A DNA stretch of 64,000 nucleotides from Alphaproteobacteria bacterium (GCA_016869215.1 VGEP01000001.1:1-64000); one strand, 5' to 3'; positions 33,911 to 43,439 are shown, counted from the first letter of the stretch. Program-made: numbers and translations. Notes: a model not told the origin generated them from the letters alone.

Positions 33911-35911
33911 CTATTCCGCCGGGCCACGCGCAAGTGCCACGCGGCGTTGCGTGACGTATTCGTAGACCAGCACCGCGCCGCCCACGAGCAGTCCGATCGC
34001 GCTCACGAGCCCTGGAATGAAGAGGCCGATGGTCGAATCCGGCAGGAACGCCGCAGCGCCTGCGACAATCATCAGCACGCGCGTCGAGGGGCTCATGTCG
34101 CGCTGAAAGTAGCCGACGATTCCGACGGTGACGTAATACACGCCGAAAGTGGCGGTGAAGGCGTCGTACATGATCGCAGCCGGCTTGCCGATCATCAGAA
34201 GTGTCGGCGCAAGAACGAACATGAACGGCAGTACGAACTTGACCCACCCGATCCGGACGGCGGCCCATCCGGTTTCCATCGGCCCGGCCTTGGAGATCGT
34301 CGCCGCTGCATAGGCGGCGAGCGCCACCGGCGGCGTGATCATCGACAGCATCCCGATGTAGAGCACGAACATGTGGGCGGCCATCTTTTCGACGCCGGCC
34401 TCGATGATCGACGGCGCCATCAGCGCAGCGAGCAGGACATAGACCGCCGTCGTCGGCATGCCCATGCCAAGGATGATGCCGATGCCGCAGGCTGCGATCA
34501 GCAGAAGGAACAGATTGGCCTCGGCGAGCTTCACCAGGATCAGCGTCAGCGCAAAACTCAAGCCGGTGGCGTTGAGCACGCCGATGACGAAGCCCGCGGC
34601 CGCGAGCGTCATGAACAGGTCGGTCGTGCTTCGGCCGGTCGAGGACAACGAGCCGAACAGATCCCCCGGCACCAACCTGAAACCGCGATATGGCCGTATC
34701 ATGCCAACCACGAACATCGTCAACGACGAACTTATGGCGGCGATTTCCGGGCTGCGCTCCCAGAAGAACATGGTGAACAGCAGCACCGCGAAGGGAACGA
34801 GGAAATGCCAGCCGTCACGCATGACCTCGCGGACGATGGGGATGGTCTCGTTCAGCCGTTCGAAGCGACCCTTGGCGGCAATCAGGTCGACCTGAATGTA
34901 GAGACCGAAGTAGTAGAGGAACGACGGAATCGCAGCAGCGATTGCGATCTGCGCGTAGGGCACTTCGATCAGTTCTGCCATCAGGAACGCCGCGGCACCC
35001 ATCACCGGCGGCATCAACTGCCCGCCGGTCGAACCGACAGCCTCGATCGCGCCGGCGTCGCGGGCCGTGTAACCCGCGCGTTTCATCATCGGGATCGTGA
35101 ACACACCCACCGACGCCACGTTGCTCACCGCGCTGCCGGAGATAGTGCCAAACAGCGCCGAGCCCACCACGCAGATCTTGGCGGGGCCCGCGCGCCGGCG
35201 GCCCATCATTGCGACCGCGATGTCCTTGAAGAACTCGCCGCCGCCGGACCGCACCAGCAGGTCGCCGAGCCAGATGAACATGATGACGATGGTGGAACCG
35301 ACCACCAGCGGCGTGCCGTAGAGCGCGCTCGGATCGAACGCCAGATAAACCAGCAGGCCTTCCGGATTCTGCGGCTTGCCGCGCAACGATTCCGGCATCA
35401 GGTGCGCGACCGTAGCGTAGAGGAAAAAGCCGAGTACGACGCAGAGCAGTCCCCAGCCGGTCGCGCGGCGAAGGCCTTCGAGCACCAGCAGCACCATGAT
35501 GCCGCTGAGGACCAGGGTTTCGGGCGTCCGGTAGGAGACATCCATCAGCAGGACGTCCCAACGGTACGCAATCCAGGACGCGGCGACAAAGCCGGCGAAC
35601 CCGGCGGTCAAATCGATCGGCGAAAACGTACGATGCGGCTTCCCGTGCCGGTCGAGCGCGTTGTAGACCAACGCAATGGCAAGCCCGAGCGTCAGCGCCA
35701 GGAATTGCTCCTGGTAGAACGCAGTACCGAAATAGTACGGGACCTGGCCGACCCAGCAGAGGCAGGTCAAAGTCAGAGCAGCGCCCACGACGGCGACGAT
35801 CTGCTTGTGGGTCGGATTTGCCGGCACGCGCACCGACTCGCCTTCGGCATGCGCCATCGCCGCCTCGGCGGCGGCGATTTCAGCGGCAGTTGGCTTCTGG
35901 TCGATCGGCAT
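33911..35911 (-). CDS. TRAP transporter, fused DctQ-DctM permease (TAXI type)
   Basis: A 666-residue inner-membrane protein combining the small (DctQ-like, about residues 35-190) and large (DctM-like, about 200-640) TRAP permease domains, as is usual for TAXI systems. The large domain has AKICVVGSALFGTISGSAVS, GSTGGQLMPPVMGAAAFLMA and GIILGMGMPTTAVYVLLAAL, the conserved re-entrant segments. It would use a sodium or proton gradient to import the ligand delivered by the two TAXI binding proteins encoded upstream. The gap of 162 bases to the nearer binding-protein gene shows no gene. Confidence 0.9.
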   Translation of the reverse strand: MPIDQKPTAAEIAAAEAAMAHAEGESVRVPANPTHKQIVAVVGAALTLTCLCWVGQVPYYFGTAFYQEQFLALTLGLAIALVYNALDRHGKPHRTFSPIDLTAGFAGFVAASWIAYRWDVLLMDVSYRTPETLVLSGIMVLLVLEGLRRATGWGLLCVVLGFFLYATVAHLMPESLRGKPQNPEGLLVYLAFDPSALYGTPLVVGSTIVIMFIWLGDLLVRSGGGEFFKDIAVAMMGRRRAGPAKICVVGSALFGTISGSAVSNVASVGVFTIPMMKRAGYTARDAGAIEAVGSTGGQLMPPVMGAAAFLMAELIEVPYAQIAIAAAIPSFLYYFGLYIQVDLIAAKGRFERLNETIPIVREVMRDGWHFLVPFAVLLFTMFFWERSPEIAAISSSLTMFVVGMIRPYRGFRLVPGDLFGSLSSTGRSTTDLFMTLAAAGFVIGVLNATGLSFALTLILVKLAEANLFLLLIAACGIGIILGMGMPTTAVYVLLAALMAPSIIEAGVEKMAAHMFVLYIGMLSMITPPVALAAYAAATISKAGPMETGWAAVRIGWVKFVLPFMFVLAPTLLMIGKPAAIMYDAFTATFGVYYVTVGIVGYFQRDMSPSTRVLMIVAGAAAFLPDSTIGLFIPGLVSAIGLLVGGAVLVYEYVTQRRVALARGPAE

Positions 35912-36073
35912 AGCGGTCGGCTCTCTCTCACTCTGTCGCGGAATCCGGCAGCGAGCGCCCTATTCGCGCTCGACACTCACACACCTTGCAAACTCGATGC
36001 CGCCGGCGCGATGCCCCCAGACAATTCGCGCCGGCAGACCTCGTCCCTCTGTTCTATCGACCTTGTGCGCCGA

Positions 36074-37039
36074 TTACTTCGGCGGCCACTGGCCGATCTC
36101 CTTGTAAAATTTGATGGCGCCCGGGTGATACGGCACGCCGATCTCTTCGTTCATCCCTTTCGGCTCGAAGTTGCGGAACACCGGATGACCCTTGACCAGG
36201 TCGTCCTTGCTCTCGTGCAGCATCTTCACCACGTTGTAGACGACGTCGTCCGGCATCTTGGCGCTGGTGCTGAAGAAGATGCTGTAGGCCATGATCGTGG
36301 TCGGTCCCATGATGCCCACCGCGTGGGGCGCAGGCTGCACCACGAACGGCCGCGCAGGCAGCACCTTGCGAACCCGTGCCACCGCCTCCGGCGACGCGTC
36401 CATGTTCAGAAAGCGGATGCCGCCGCGCGACGACATCTTCTGGTTGGCCTGCTGTCCTTGCCCGGTGCCGACAGAGATCACCGCCGCATCGACCTTGCCC
36501 TCGCCGAGCAAGTCGACGCCCGAGAACAGGCTCTGCGTCGGCACGGTCTTGACGTCGTTCATGGTGAGACCGGCGCTCGCCAGCAACGCTTCCTGAAGCA
36601 CACGGCCGGTGACCTGGGCGTTGTAGCCCCAAGGCAGCGTCTTGCCCTTCAGGTCGTTGATGGTCTTGATCGGCGCGTCGTTGATCACGAGCGCGCCCAG
36701 AGTCAGCGGAAACGCGATCGCCATCAGGCGAAGGTCCGGGTTCGGCTGGCGGAAGTTGCCGACGCCCTTGAAGGCCGAACGCGAGTCGTCGACGTTGGTC
36801 AGGCCGAAGTCGACTTCACCGCGGTTGAGCAGCGGTATGTAGGTGCTCGATCCGGCCATCGGCTGCACCCGCACCTGCATCTTCAGCTTTTCGTCCATCA
36901 TTTTGCCGAACACCACACTGCCGGCGTAGAAGATCGACCCTTGCGGATTGCTCGCGATCACGCGCACCTGCTGCGCTTGGGCGGTCGCGGCCAGGCCGGA
37001 AGCCAGTGCCGCGACGGCTGCAAATTTCAGAATTCCCAT
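36074..37039 (-). CDS. TAXI-family TRAP solute-binding protein (copy 1)
   Basis: A 321-residue exported binding protein with a signal peptide (MGILKFAAVAALASGLAATAQA). The mature N-terminus QQVRVIASNPQGSIFYAGS and MQVRVQPMAGSSTYIPLLNRGEVDFGLTNV is the TAXI signature region (ligand cleft). It ends FYKEIGQWPPK. It is close in sequence to the protein encoded at 37599-38570, with the same length and layout, so the two are tandem duplicates that could serve the permease at 33911-35911 with different ligands. TAXI proteins bind glutamate or other small acids. Confidence 0.9.
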   Translation of the reverse strand: MGILKFAAVAALASGLAATAQAQQVRVIASNPQGSIFYAGSVVFGKMMDEKLKMQVRVQPMAGSSTYIPLLNRGEVDFGLTNVDDSRSAFKGVGNFRQPNPDLRLMAIAFPLTLGALVINDAPIKTINDLKGKTLPWGYNAQVTGRVLQEALLASAGLTMNDVKTVPTQSLFSGVDLLGEGKVDAAVISVGTGQGQQANQKMSSRGGIRFLNMDASPEAVARVRKVLPARPFVVQPAPHAVGIMGPTTIMAYSIFFSTSAKMPDDVVYNVVKMLHESKDDLVKGHPVFRNFEPKGMNEEIGVPYHPGAIKFYKEIGQWPPK

Positions 37040-37189
37040 TCCCGATTACCTCGCTTGCTGAACGTGGATGCGCGGAGCCACCGCCACCCGCAACGGAGCG
37101 GTGATCGCGATCCATGGCCCCCAGGCCGGATTTTGCAGTCTCCGGCAGCCTTTGCCAACCGAGGGATGGCCGTTTGCCGCACCCGGGTT

Positions 37190-37498
37190 TCAACCCTTGG
37201 GTGGCCACTGCTTGATCTCTTGGGAGAACTTGACCGCCCCCGGATGCCAGAGGACGCCGATATCCCCGGTCATGCGGGCCTGATCGAAGCCCCTGAAGAC
37301 CGGCCGAGCCTTCACCAAATCGTCCTTGCTGGCGTGCCGCCCTTGACGATCTCGCAGACCAAGCCCTCCGGCATCTTGGATGCCCGCGCCGAAGAACCCG
37401 CTGAAGGAGAGGATCGTTCTCGGCGCGACGGCTGCAACCGCCACCATTCTAATGGTCGCCTCTTCGCTTGGCTCCTCGACGGCCGCAATGGCTGCCAA
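37190..37498 (-). pseudogene. Decayed third TAXI binding-protein gene (C-terminal remnant)
   Basis: The minus strand between the two intact TAXI genes encodes the tail of a third copy. DLVKARPVFRGFDQARM ... GVLWHPGAVKFSQEIKQWPPKG matches the ends of both neighbours (for example VKGHPVFRNFEPKGM ... HPGAIKFYKEIGQWPPK). Upstream of it, VAPRTILSFSGFFGAG matches the neighbours' segment MGPTTIMAYSIFFST. The piece between is shifted into another reading frame (KMPEGLVCEIVKGG against KMPDDVVYNVVK), so at least one frameshift is present. The N-terminal two thirds are gone. It is a relic of tandem triplication, not a functional gene. Confidence 0.82.
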
Positions 37499-37598
37499 AA
37501 GCCGATGCTGTCAAAGCGCCGCGATCCAGGAACGCGACTTGAAAAGTCACGATCCTGGACCGCAGGAGCCACTTTCATAGCGGTTCAAGCCGCGATGT

Positions 37599-38570
37599 TC
37601 AGCTGGTCTTGGGCGGCCACTGGCCAATCTCCTTGTAGAACTTGATCGCGCCCGGATGCCACGGAACGCCGATTTCCTCCGTCATGCTCGCGGGCCGGAA
37701 GCTCCGGAACACTGGATGCTGCTTCATCATGTCGTCGCGGCCGCCGTGGATCGCCTTGGCGATGCTGTAGACCAGATCGTCATCCATCTTGGCGTGCGTG
37801 GAGAAGAACACGCTGTACTCGATGACCGTCGTCGGAGCGACGATCCCTATCGCGTGCGGCGCGGGCTGGACGAGCACCGGCCGTGCGGGCAGATGCTTTC
37901 GGATTCTCGCAACCGCTTCCGGCGAGGATTCCACATTGAGGAAGCGCACGCCGCCGCGCGACGCGAGACTGACGTTGGCGCGCTGGACCTGCGCGGTGCC
38001 GATCGCAAGCGCGGCCGCCTCGACCTTGCCGTCGCCCAGCATGTCGACGCCGGAGAACAGGCTCTGCGTCGGAACCGGCTTCACGTCGTCCATGGTCATT
38101 CCCGCGGACGCGAGAGCCGCGGCCTGCAGGACGCGCCCGGTAACCTGGGCGTTGTAGCCCCACGGCAAGGTCTTGCCCTTCAGGTCCTTGAGGGTCTTGA
38201 TGGCTGAATCGTTCGGAACCAGGATTCCGAAGTTGAGCTGGAACACGGCGCCGATCAGACGCAGGTTCTTGTTGGCCTGACGGAAGCTACCGATACCCTT
38301 GTAAGAGGATACGGCGTCGTCGACGTTGGTCAGCCCGAACTCGACTTCGCCCCGATCGAGCAGCGGGATGTAAGTGCTGGAGCCGGCCATCGGCTGAACG
38401 CGCACCTGCATCTTGAGCCTGTCGTCGATCAGTTTTCCGATGGCGACGCTGCCCGCGTAGAAGATCGATCCTTGCGGATTGGCGGCCAGCACGCGCACTT
38501 GCTGCGCATGGGCAGCGGTCGCGAGCCCGGACGCAACCGCCGCGGCGATCACGACATGCAAGACTTTCAT
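37599..38570 (-). CDS. TAXI-family TRAP solute-binding protein (copy 2)
   Basis: A 323-residue exported binding protein. The signal peptide is MKVLHVVIAAAVASGLATAAHA; the start ATG at 38570 fits this, while the longer open frame extends into unrelated sequence. The cleft region (QVRVLAANPQGSIFYAGS, MQVRVQPMAGSSTYIPLL) and the end FYKEIGQWPPKTS match copy 1. Differences gather in the second half (residues about 100-200: AVFQLNFGILVPNDSAIK against AFPLTLGALVINDAPIK), consistent with changed specificity. It is the first gene of the TRAP locus. Confidence 0.9.
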   Translation of the reverse strand: MKVLHVVIAAAVASGLATAAHAQQVRVLAANPQGSIFYAGSVAIGKLIDDRLKMQVRVQPMAGSSTYIPLLDRGEVEFGLTNVDDAVSSYKGIGSFRQANKNLRLIGAVFQLNFGILVPNDSAIKTLKDLKGKTLPWGYNAQVTGRVLQAAALASAGMTMDDVKPVPTQSLFSGVDMLGDGKVEAAALAIGTAQVQRANVSLASRGGVRFLNVESSPEAVARIRKHLPARPVLVQPAPHAIGIVAPTTVIEYSVFFSTHAKMDDDLVYSIAKAIHGGRDDMMKQHPVFRSFRPASMTEEIGVPWHPGAIKFYKEIGQWPPKTS

Positions 38571-38975
38571 GGCTTGAACCCTCCCTGGAAGGCCGGGGTT
38601 TGATCCGCATGACCCGTCGCCCCCCGCGACCGGTCTTGGTCCCAGCCTGGAAATGGTAGCGCATCCAAACAGCGATTTACTGCGGCAAATCGGCCAAATC
38701 GCTCGCCGCCAAAAGCCGGGCCGCGCGGCTTGACGGTCGGCCCTGGCCAGCGCCGGGGCCGGCCGCCTTTCACGGTCTGGCGGGGTCTTGTCCACCGCCT
38801 GGAACGTTCGGGCTGCGGCGTTGATCCAAAAGGGGAAATTTCCATGGCGGTTGCCCCGCCCATTGCGGGGCAGCGACGATTCCACCCTCGTTCACACTGT
38901 CCTTCAAACGCAGCGGGAGCACGGTCTGGCGGTGTCGCCGAGACAAGCATCGGCCCAAGTCCAGAGGAGAAAGTC
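38571..38975. other. Intergenic region between divergent TAXI and OsmC genes
   Basis: These 405 bases separate divergently transcribed genes and should hold both promoters. I see no supported gene: several frames are open but their products are Arg/Pro-rich and overlap each other. Possible promoter elements are not clear enough to name. The OsmC ribosome site (GAGGAG) sits at the right edge. Confidence 0.55.
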
Positions 38976-39581
38976 ATGCAGACCGCTACCGTGACCATGG
39001 AGCTTCCCGCGCGCAAGGCTCCCCCGGCGCCGCGCAACGGCGTCGATACCCCCGCGTTGATGGAGACGATCTTCGGGGTCGTCGCCAACCAGCCGTCCCT
39101 CGCCAAGTTTCAGTTCCGCGCCAAGAACAAGTGGCTGACCGGCACCCACAGCCGCACCAGCATGACGACCTTCGCGGGCGCCGGCGGCGAGCACGCGCAC
39201 AAGATGGAATACACCGCCGACGGCGATCATCCGGCCGTGCTGTGCGGCGCCGACCAGGGCCCGACGCCGGTGGAATGGGTTCTGCACGCGCTCGCGACCT
39301 GTCTGACGGCCGGCATCGCCAACATCGCCGCAGCGCGCGGCGTGACCCTGCATCGCGTGGAGTCGTCCGTGGAAGGCGACATCGACCTGCAGGGTATCCT
39401 CGGTCTCTCCAAGACCGTCCGGAACGGCTACCAGAACATTCGCATCAAGTTCGAAATCGCTGGCGACGCACCGCCCGAAAAGCTGCGTGAGATCGTCGAG
39501 CAGTCGCGCGCCCGTTCCGCGGTGTACGACATCCTCACCAACGGCGTGCCGGTGGCCGTCGAGGTGAAGCCCTCCCGCTGA
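38976..39581 (+). CDS. OsmC family peroxiredoxin-like protein
   Basis: A 201-residue protein of the OsmC/Ohr superfamily, which reduces organic hydroperoxides with two cysteines. Both are present: Cys90 in HPAVLCGADQGPTP and Cys109 in LHALATCLTAGIA. ATG 38976 is preceded by GAGGAGAAAG and was preferred over the longer frame. The N-terminal 40 residues are longer than in classic OsmC, as in the YhfA/OsmC-like subgroup whose role in oxidative defence is less certain. It lies upstream of the FAD monooxygenase-like gene with a 79-base gap. Confidence 0.85.
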   Translation: MQTATVTMELPARKAPPAPRNGVDTPALMETIFGVVANQPSLAKFQFRAKNKWLTGTHSRTSMTTFAGAGGEHAHKMEYTADGDHPAVLCGADQGPTPVEWVLHALATCLTAGIANIAAARGVTLHRVESSVEGDIDLQGILGLSKTVRNGYQNIRIKFEIAGDAPPEKLREIVEQSRARSAVYDILTNGVPVAVEVKPSR

Positions 39582-39660
39582 CCGTGTTGGCCCCGACGCC
39601 GGGTGCCGCCGCAAGGCTGCAACCGGCGTCGAGCCATGACAGCGCATCAGTTTTCCAGCC

Positions 39661-40899
39661 ATGATTCGCACCGACGTTGCCGTTATCGGCGCCGGACAGG
39701 CCGGCCTTGCCATGAGCGCGTGCCTCTCCGCTCGCGGAATCGATCACGTCGTGATCGAGCGCGCACGCATCGCGGAGCGGTGGCGCAACGCGTCCTGGGA
39801 CTCCTTGCGGCTACTCACGCCGAACTGGCTGAACGAACTGCCGGGCTGGCGCGACCCGCAGGCTGATCCCGATGCATTTATGGGCAAGGACGCTTTTGTC
39901 GATCATCTCACGCGTTACGCGGCGGGCATCGGAGCGCCGGTGCAAACCCACAACGAGGTTCTCGCGCTGGAACGCATCGGTTCGCGCTATCGCATCACGG
40001 CGAGCCGCGGGACCTGGGAATCGCGCGCCGCCGTGATCGCCACCGGTCATTGCCAATCGCCCTTGCTGCCGCCGATCGCAACGCGGCTATCGCCCCGGAT
40101 TTTCCAGCTCACGGCCGCCGCGTACCGCCGCCCGGACGCACTGCCCGCCGGCGGCGTGCTGGTGATCGGCGCGTCGGCGTCGGGTATTCAGATCGCCGAG
40201 GAATTACATCGATCGGGCCGCAAGGTGACGCTGTCGGTCGGCCGGCATACGCGGCTGCCCCGGCGCTATCGCGGCCATGACATTTTCCGGTGGCTCGACC
40301 GGCTGGGCATGCTCGACGAACTGCCGCGCGATGCTGCCGAGCTAGAGCGAGCACGGCAGCAACCTTCGCTGCAACTGACCGGCGGCAGCCGGCGGCAGAT
40401 GTCTCTGTCCGCGCTCCGCGACGCCGGCGTGCGGGTCGTCGGTCGCGCCGCGAGCGCCGACGCCACGACCATGACCTTCGCCGGCGATCTTGCCGCAACC
40501 ACCGCCGACGCCGACGAGCGTCTGAAGCGGCTGCTGGAGCGGATCGACGGCTCCGCCGCGTCGCTCGGAATCCAGGCGGCCAAGCCCGCTCCTGTGGCTT
40601 CCTATGTGCTGGACAGCCCGGCAGCCGCGATCGATTTTGCCGGTCGCGGCATTTCGACGGTGATCTGGGCGACCGGCTACCGGCGCAGCTATCCCTGGCT
40701 GGCGCTCCCGGTGCGCGACGCGCATGGCGAAATCGCGCACGAGGGAGGCGTGACCGCGGCGCCCGGACTCTATGTCATGGGATTGCGCTGGATGCGGCGG
40801 CGCAGTTCGAGCTTCATTGCCGGCACCGGCCGCGACGCTGCCGAACTCGCGCAGCACGTTGCGGATTACCTGGAACGAGGCCGACGGATCGCCGCTTAG
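39661..40899 (+). CDS. FAD/NAD(P)-dependent monooxygenase-like oxidoreductase (FMO family)
   Basis: A 412-residue flavoprotein. The FAD-binding motif is VIGAGQAGLAMSACL (about residues 8-22). A second dinucleotide site, probably for NADPH, is VLVIGASASGIQIAEEL near residue 163. The closing motif IWATGYRRSYPWL matches the ATG(Y) motif of class B flavin monooxygenases and YUCCA-type enzymes. The FMO fingerprint region between the two sites (FxGxxxHxxxY) is not clear: IFQLTAAAYRR stands in its place. It may be an oxidoreductase that oxygenates N- or S-containing substrates, but the weak fingerprint leaves this open. Confidence 0.82.
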   Translation: MIRTDVAVIGAGQAGLAMSACLSARGIDHVVIERARIAERWRNASWDSLRLLTPNWLNELPGWRDPQADPDAFMGKDAFVDHLTRYAAGIGAPVQTHNEVLALERIGSRYRITASRGTWESRAAVIATGHCQSPLLPPIATRLSPRIFQLTAAAYRRPDALPAGGVLVIGASASGIQIAEELHRSGRKVTLSVGRHTRLPRRYRGHDIFRWLDRLGMLDELPRDAAELERARQQPSLQLTGGSRRQMSLSALRDAGVRVVGRAASADATTMTFAGDLAATTADADERLKRLLERIDGSAASLGIQAAKPAPVASYVLDSPAAAIDFAGRGISTVIWATGYRRSYPWLALPVRDAHGEIAHEGGVTAAPGLYVMGLRWMRRRSSSFIAGTGRDAAELAQHVADYLERGRRIAA

Positions 40900-40981
40900 G
40901 GGATCACCGGCGATTCATGCGATGGGATCCTGCGCGCGCAAGCCAACACCGGGCCTGCATCGCGGGCCCGGCGCTGCCTGG

Positions 40982-41842
40982 CTACGCCGCCCAATCCCAT
41001 TGCGCAGAGCCGTCGGCGGGAACCCCGGCCGAGGTGCCGGCGGCGACGATGTGATCCGCAATCTGCCGGGCGACGAGGGCTGCGTGACTGAACGGCCCCA
41101 TGTGGCCGGCTCCTTCGACGACCCGCAGCGCGCCCGGATTGATCGCCCGCGCCAGCCGCTGCGCCACGAGGAGCGCCGGCTCCGGCGAACGGTCGCCGCT
41201 TAGGATGCAAAGCGGCGCCCGCAGCCGCCGATAGGCGACCAGCGGCGTGCGCTCGCTGAGCAAAGCTTGGAAATCCAGCACGGCCTTCGGGATGTATCGG
41301 ACGAGTTCGTCTTGCGCCTCGGGCTTGAGCGCCGCGAAAGCTCCGTGCCCGTTCCAGTAGTCGACGAAGCGTCTCGCGGCGGCCGCGTCCGCGCCGCACG
41401 CCACGGCCTGGGTCACGGCCGAAGCAACGGACTGGATTTCCATCAACGCCCGGTTTCCGCCGAAGCCCACCGACCGCAGCACATGGAACGCGGTCGGCTC
41501 GTACAGCGACAGGCTTGCGACCCGGTGCGGCCGTTCGATCGCCGCGCGCAGCGCCACTGCGCCGCCATAGGAATGGCCGACGAGATGCACCGGTTGCGGC
41601 ACCGCGTCCATTGCCGCGACGATGGATCTGGCCTCGTCGGTCAGACTGAAGCGAGGCCCACCGCCCCAATGCGGTGTGCCGCCACAGCCGATGAGGTCTG
41701 GCGCAATCACTGTGAATTTCGGTTCCAGCGACTGCGCGAGGTGACGCCACTCGCGGCCGCTTGCGCCCGAGCAATGCAGCGCGATCGCAACGGGCCTGTC
41801 ACCGCCGGACGCGGCCAAGCGTGCGGTCACAGAGTCGATCAT
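40982..41842 (-). CDS. Alpha/beta hydrolase
   Basis: A 286-residue serine hydrolase. The nucleophile Ser91 lies in LVGHSYGGAVALRA, the oxyanion part is SGASGREWRHLA (about 25-36), the acid is probably the Asp in CILSGDRSPEP and the His is in VVEGAGHMGPFSH. It belongs to the lipase/epoxide-hydrolase-like group with no specific substrate. The start ATG overlaps the DUF1127 stop by ATGA, so the two genes are coupled. Transcription is minus-strand and convergent with the monooxygenase-like gene. Confidence 0.88.
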   Translation of the reverse strand: MIDSVTARLAASGGDRPVAIALHCSGASGREWRHLAQSLEPKFTVIAPDLIGCGGTPHWGGGPRFSLTDEARSIVAAMDAVPQPVHLVGHSYGGAVALRAAIERPHRVASLSLYEPTAFHVLRSVGFGGNRALMEIQSVASAVTQAVACGADAAAARRFVDYWNGHGAFAALKPEAQDELVRYIPKAVLDFQALLSERTPLVAYRRLRAPLCILSGDRSPEPALLVAQRLARAINPGALRVVEGAGHMGPFSHAALVARQIADHIVAAGTSAGVPADGSAQWDWAA

Positions 41843-42129
41843 GGCCTGATCGCTCTGCGGCCGGGGTCAGCGGGGGCGGCGGCTGACAGCTCATCCGGGC
41901 TGCCGTCCACGAGGCTGATCGAGATCGAATCGATATCCGAGCGGCTGATGCCGACGTCCTTGAGGATCCAGTCGGGCATCGATTCCAGGACCCGGCGCTG
42001 CCGCTGAATCTGAATCTGGCGGATGACCCGCTTGGCCCAGCGCAGCAGAATCCCCGCCTCACGCCGCTCCGGCGCCGAGAATTGTGTGCCGACGAACCGG
42101 CCGTCCGTTCTGGTCGTAACGATTGACAT
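41839..42129 (-). CDS. DUF1127-containing small protein
   Basis: A 96-residue protein. Residues about 28-75 hold the DUF1127 pattern: WAKRVIRQIQIQRQRRVLES followed by MPDWILKDVGISRSDIDSIS. Small DUF1127 proteins in alphaproteobacteria bind RNA and tune sRNA turnover and phosphate or stress responses. This one has an N-terminal 27 residues and a C-terminal acidic tail beyond the domain. Its coupling by ATGA to the alpha/beta hydrolase is an unusual partnership. ATG 42129 was chosen because the frame upstream is unlike any family member. Confidence 0.82.
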   Translation of the reverse strand: MSIVTTRTDGRFVGTQFSAPERREAGILLRWAKRVIRQIQIQRQRRVLESMPDWILKDVGISRSDIDSISISLVDGSPDELSAAAPADPGRRAIRP

Positions 42130-42383
42130 CGTGGTGCTCCGTGATTGGTCGACGCACAAGCGTCTTCGGTTCGCACCATCGAGCGGGCCCGTGGACGCCA
42201 GCGTGTGAGCGGGCGTCGAAACGTCAAAGCCCTTGAAATCCCGACAACTTTGAAATGCGTTTCTGCCGCAGCGTCCTTCGGCGAAGTTCCTTGTCGCTTC
42301 CGACCCGCCATGCACAATGTGGCCGCAATCGGCCACGCCGCAGGAACGCTGCGATGGAACCGGAGAGCCAAGGGGAGGATTGG

Positions 42384-43373
42384 ATGACACCGACGCCGGG
42401 ATTGCGCGCGTTTGGACTTGCTGCCGCGTTTGTGCTCGCCGCCGGCACCCTTCCGGCCAAAGCCCAGACTTATCCGTCCAAAACCATCGTGATCGTGGTG
42501 CCGTCTGCGGCCGGAGGTCCGGCCGACGTCGCGATCCGCGCGATCGCCGAACCGATGTCCCAGGCTCTCGGCCAGCAGATCGTCGTCGACAACATGGCCG
42601 GCGCGGGCGGAACGCTTGGCATGGCGCGCGTGGCCCGCGCGGAGCCGGACGGTCACACGCTGCTCATCCACCAGAACGGCTTCGCGATCGCGCCCGCGCT
42701 CTACAAGACCCTGCCGTTCAACACCGAGAAGGACTTCGTCGCGGCGGGCATGGTCAATCGCAGTCACCTGATCTGGGCTGGCCGCAAGACGCTTGCACCC
42801 AACACCTTCGCCGAAATGGTCGCGTGGATGAAAGGTCCGGGCAAGCCCGCGAAGGTCGCGCATCCCGGCGTCGGGACGCTCGGACATCTGCAGACGACGA
42901 TGCTGATCAAGGGCATCGGCACCGACGTCAGCATGGTTCCCTATCGCGGCATCGCGCCGGCGATCAAAGACCTGCTCGGCGGGCACGTTGACATGGCGCA
43001 GATCGGCGCGGCCGTCGCATCGGCGCAGGTCAAGTCCGGCAGCCTCAAGATTTTTGCGGTCGGCGCCGAAAAGCGCGACCCGTTGTTCCCCGATGTCCCG
43101 ACCTATGTCGAACTCGGGTACAAGGGAATGGACAAGCCGTTCTGGCATGCGCTGTTCGCGCCGGCCAAAACGCCGCGGCCGGTTCTGGAACGGATCAACG
43201 CCGCGCTGCAGACCGCACTTGCCGATCCAAAGGTCCTCGAAGCCTACAAGAGGACGTTCGTGCAAGCCTATCCGAAGGATCAGCAGTCGCTGGCCGCGGT
43301 GCAAAAATATGTGCTCGACGAGATCGCATTCTGGGGCAAGGTCGTGCGCGACAACAACATCACGGTGGAGTGA
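42384..43373 (+). CDS. Bug-family tripartite tricarboxylate transporter binding protein
   Basis: A 329-residue exported protein of the Bug (TctC) family. The signal peptide ends near AKAQ (LAAAFVLAAGTLPAKA). The mature start TYPSKTIVIVVPSAAGGPAD and NMAGAGGTLGMARVARAEPDGHTLL are family landmarks for ligand binding. The ribosome site AGGGGAGGATTGG precedes ATG 42384. It lies 66 bases upstream of a complete DctPQM TRAP transporter, although Bug proteins normally serve TctAB permeases, absent here. It may be an orphan receptor or belong to a TctAB elsewhere. Confidence 0.88.
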   Translation: MTPTPGLRAFGLAAAFVLAAGTLPAKAQTYPSKTIVIVVPSAAGGPADVAIRAIAEPMSQALGQQIVVDNMAGAGGTLGMARVARAEPDGHTLLIHQNGFAIAPALYKTLPFNTEKDFVAAGMVNRSHLIWAGRKTLAPNTFAEMVAWMKGPGKPAKVAHPGVGTLGHLQTTMLIKGIGTDVSMVPYRGIAPAIKDLLGGHVDMAQIGAAVASAQVKSGSLKIFAVGAEKRDPLFPDVPTYVELGYKGMDKPFWHALFAPAKTPRPVLERINAALQTALADPKVLEAYKRTFVQAYPKDQQSLAAVQKYVLDEIAFWGKVVRDNNITVE

Positions 43374-43439
43374 CGCGCGCCGGAACCGCCGGATGAAAAC
43401 CGGCAGCAACGATACGAACACCGAATGAGGAGGACGCAG

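Noticed and set aside
33710-37645. A plus-strand frame open for more than 1300 codons across the TRAP locus
   Set aside because: It runs antisense to the TRAP permease and TAXI genes, which carry clear family motifs. Its product is a His/Arg/Asp-rich low-complexity sequence, typical of the shadow frame in high-GC DNA.
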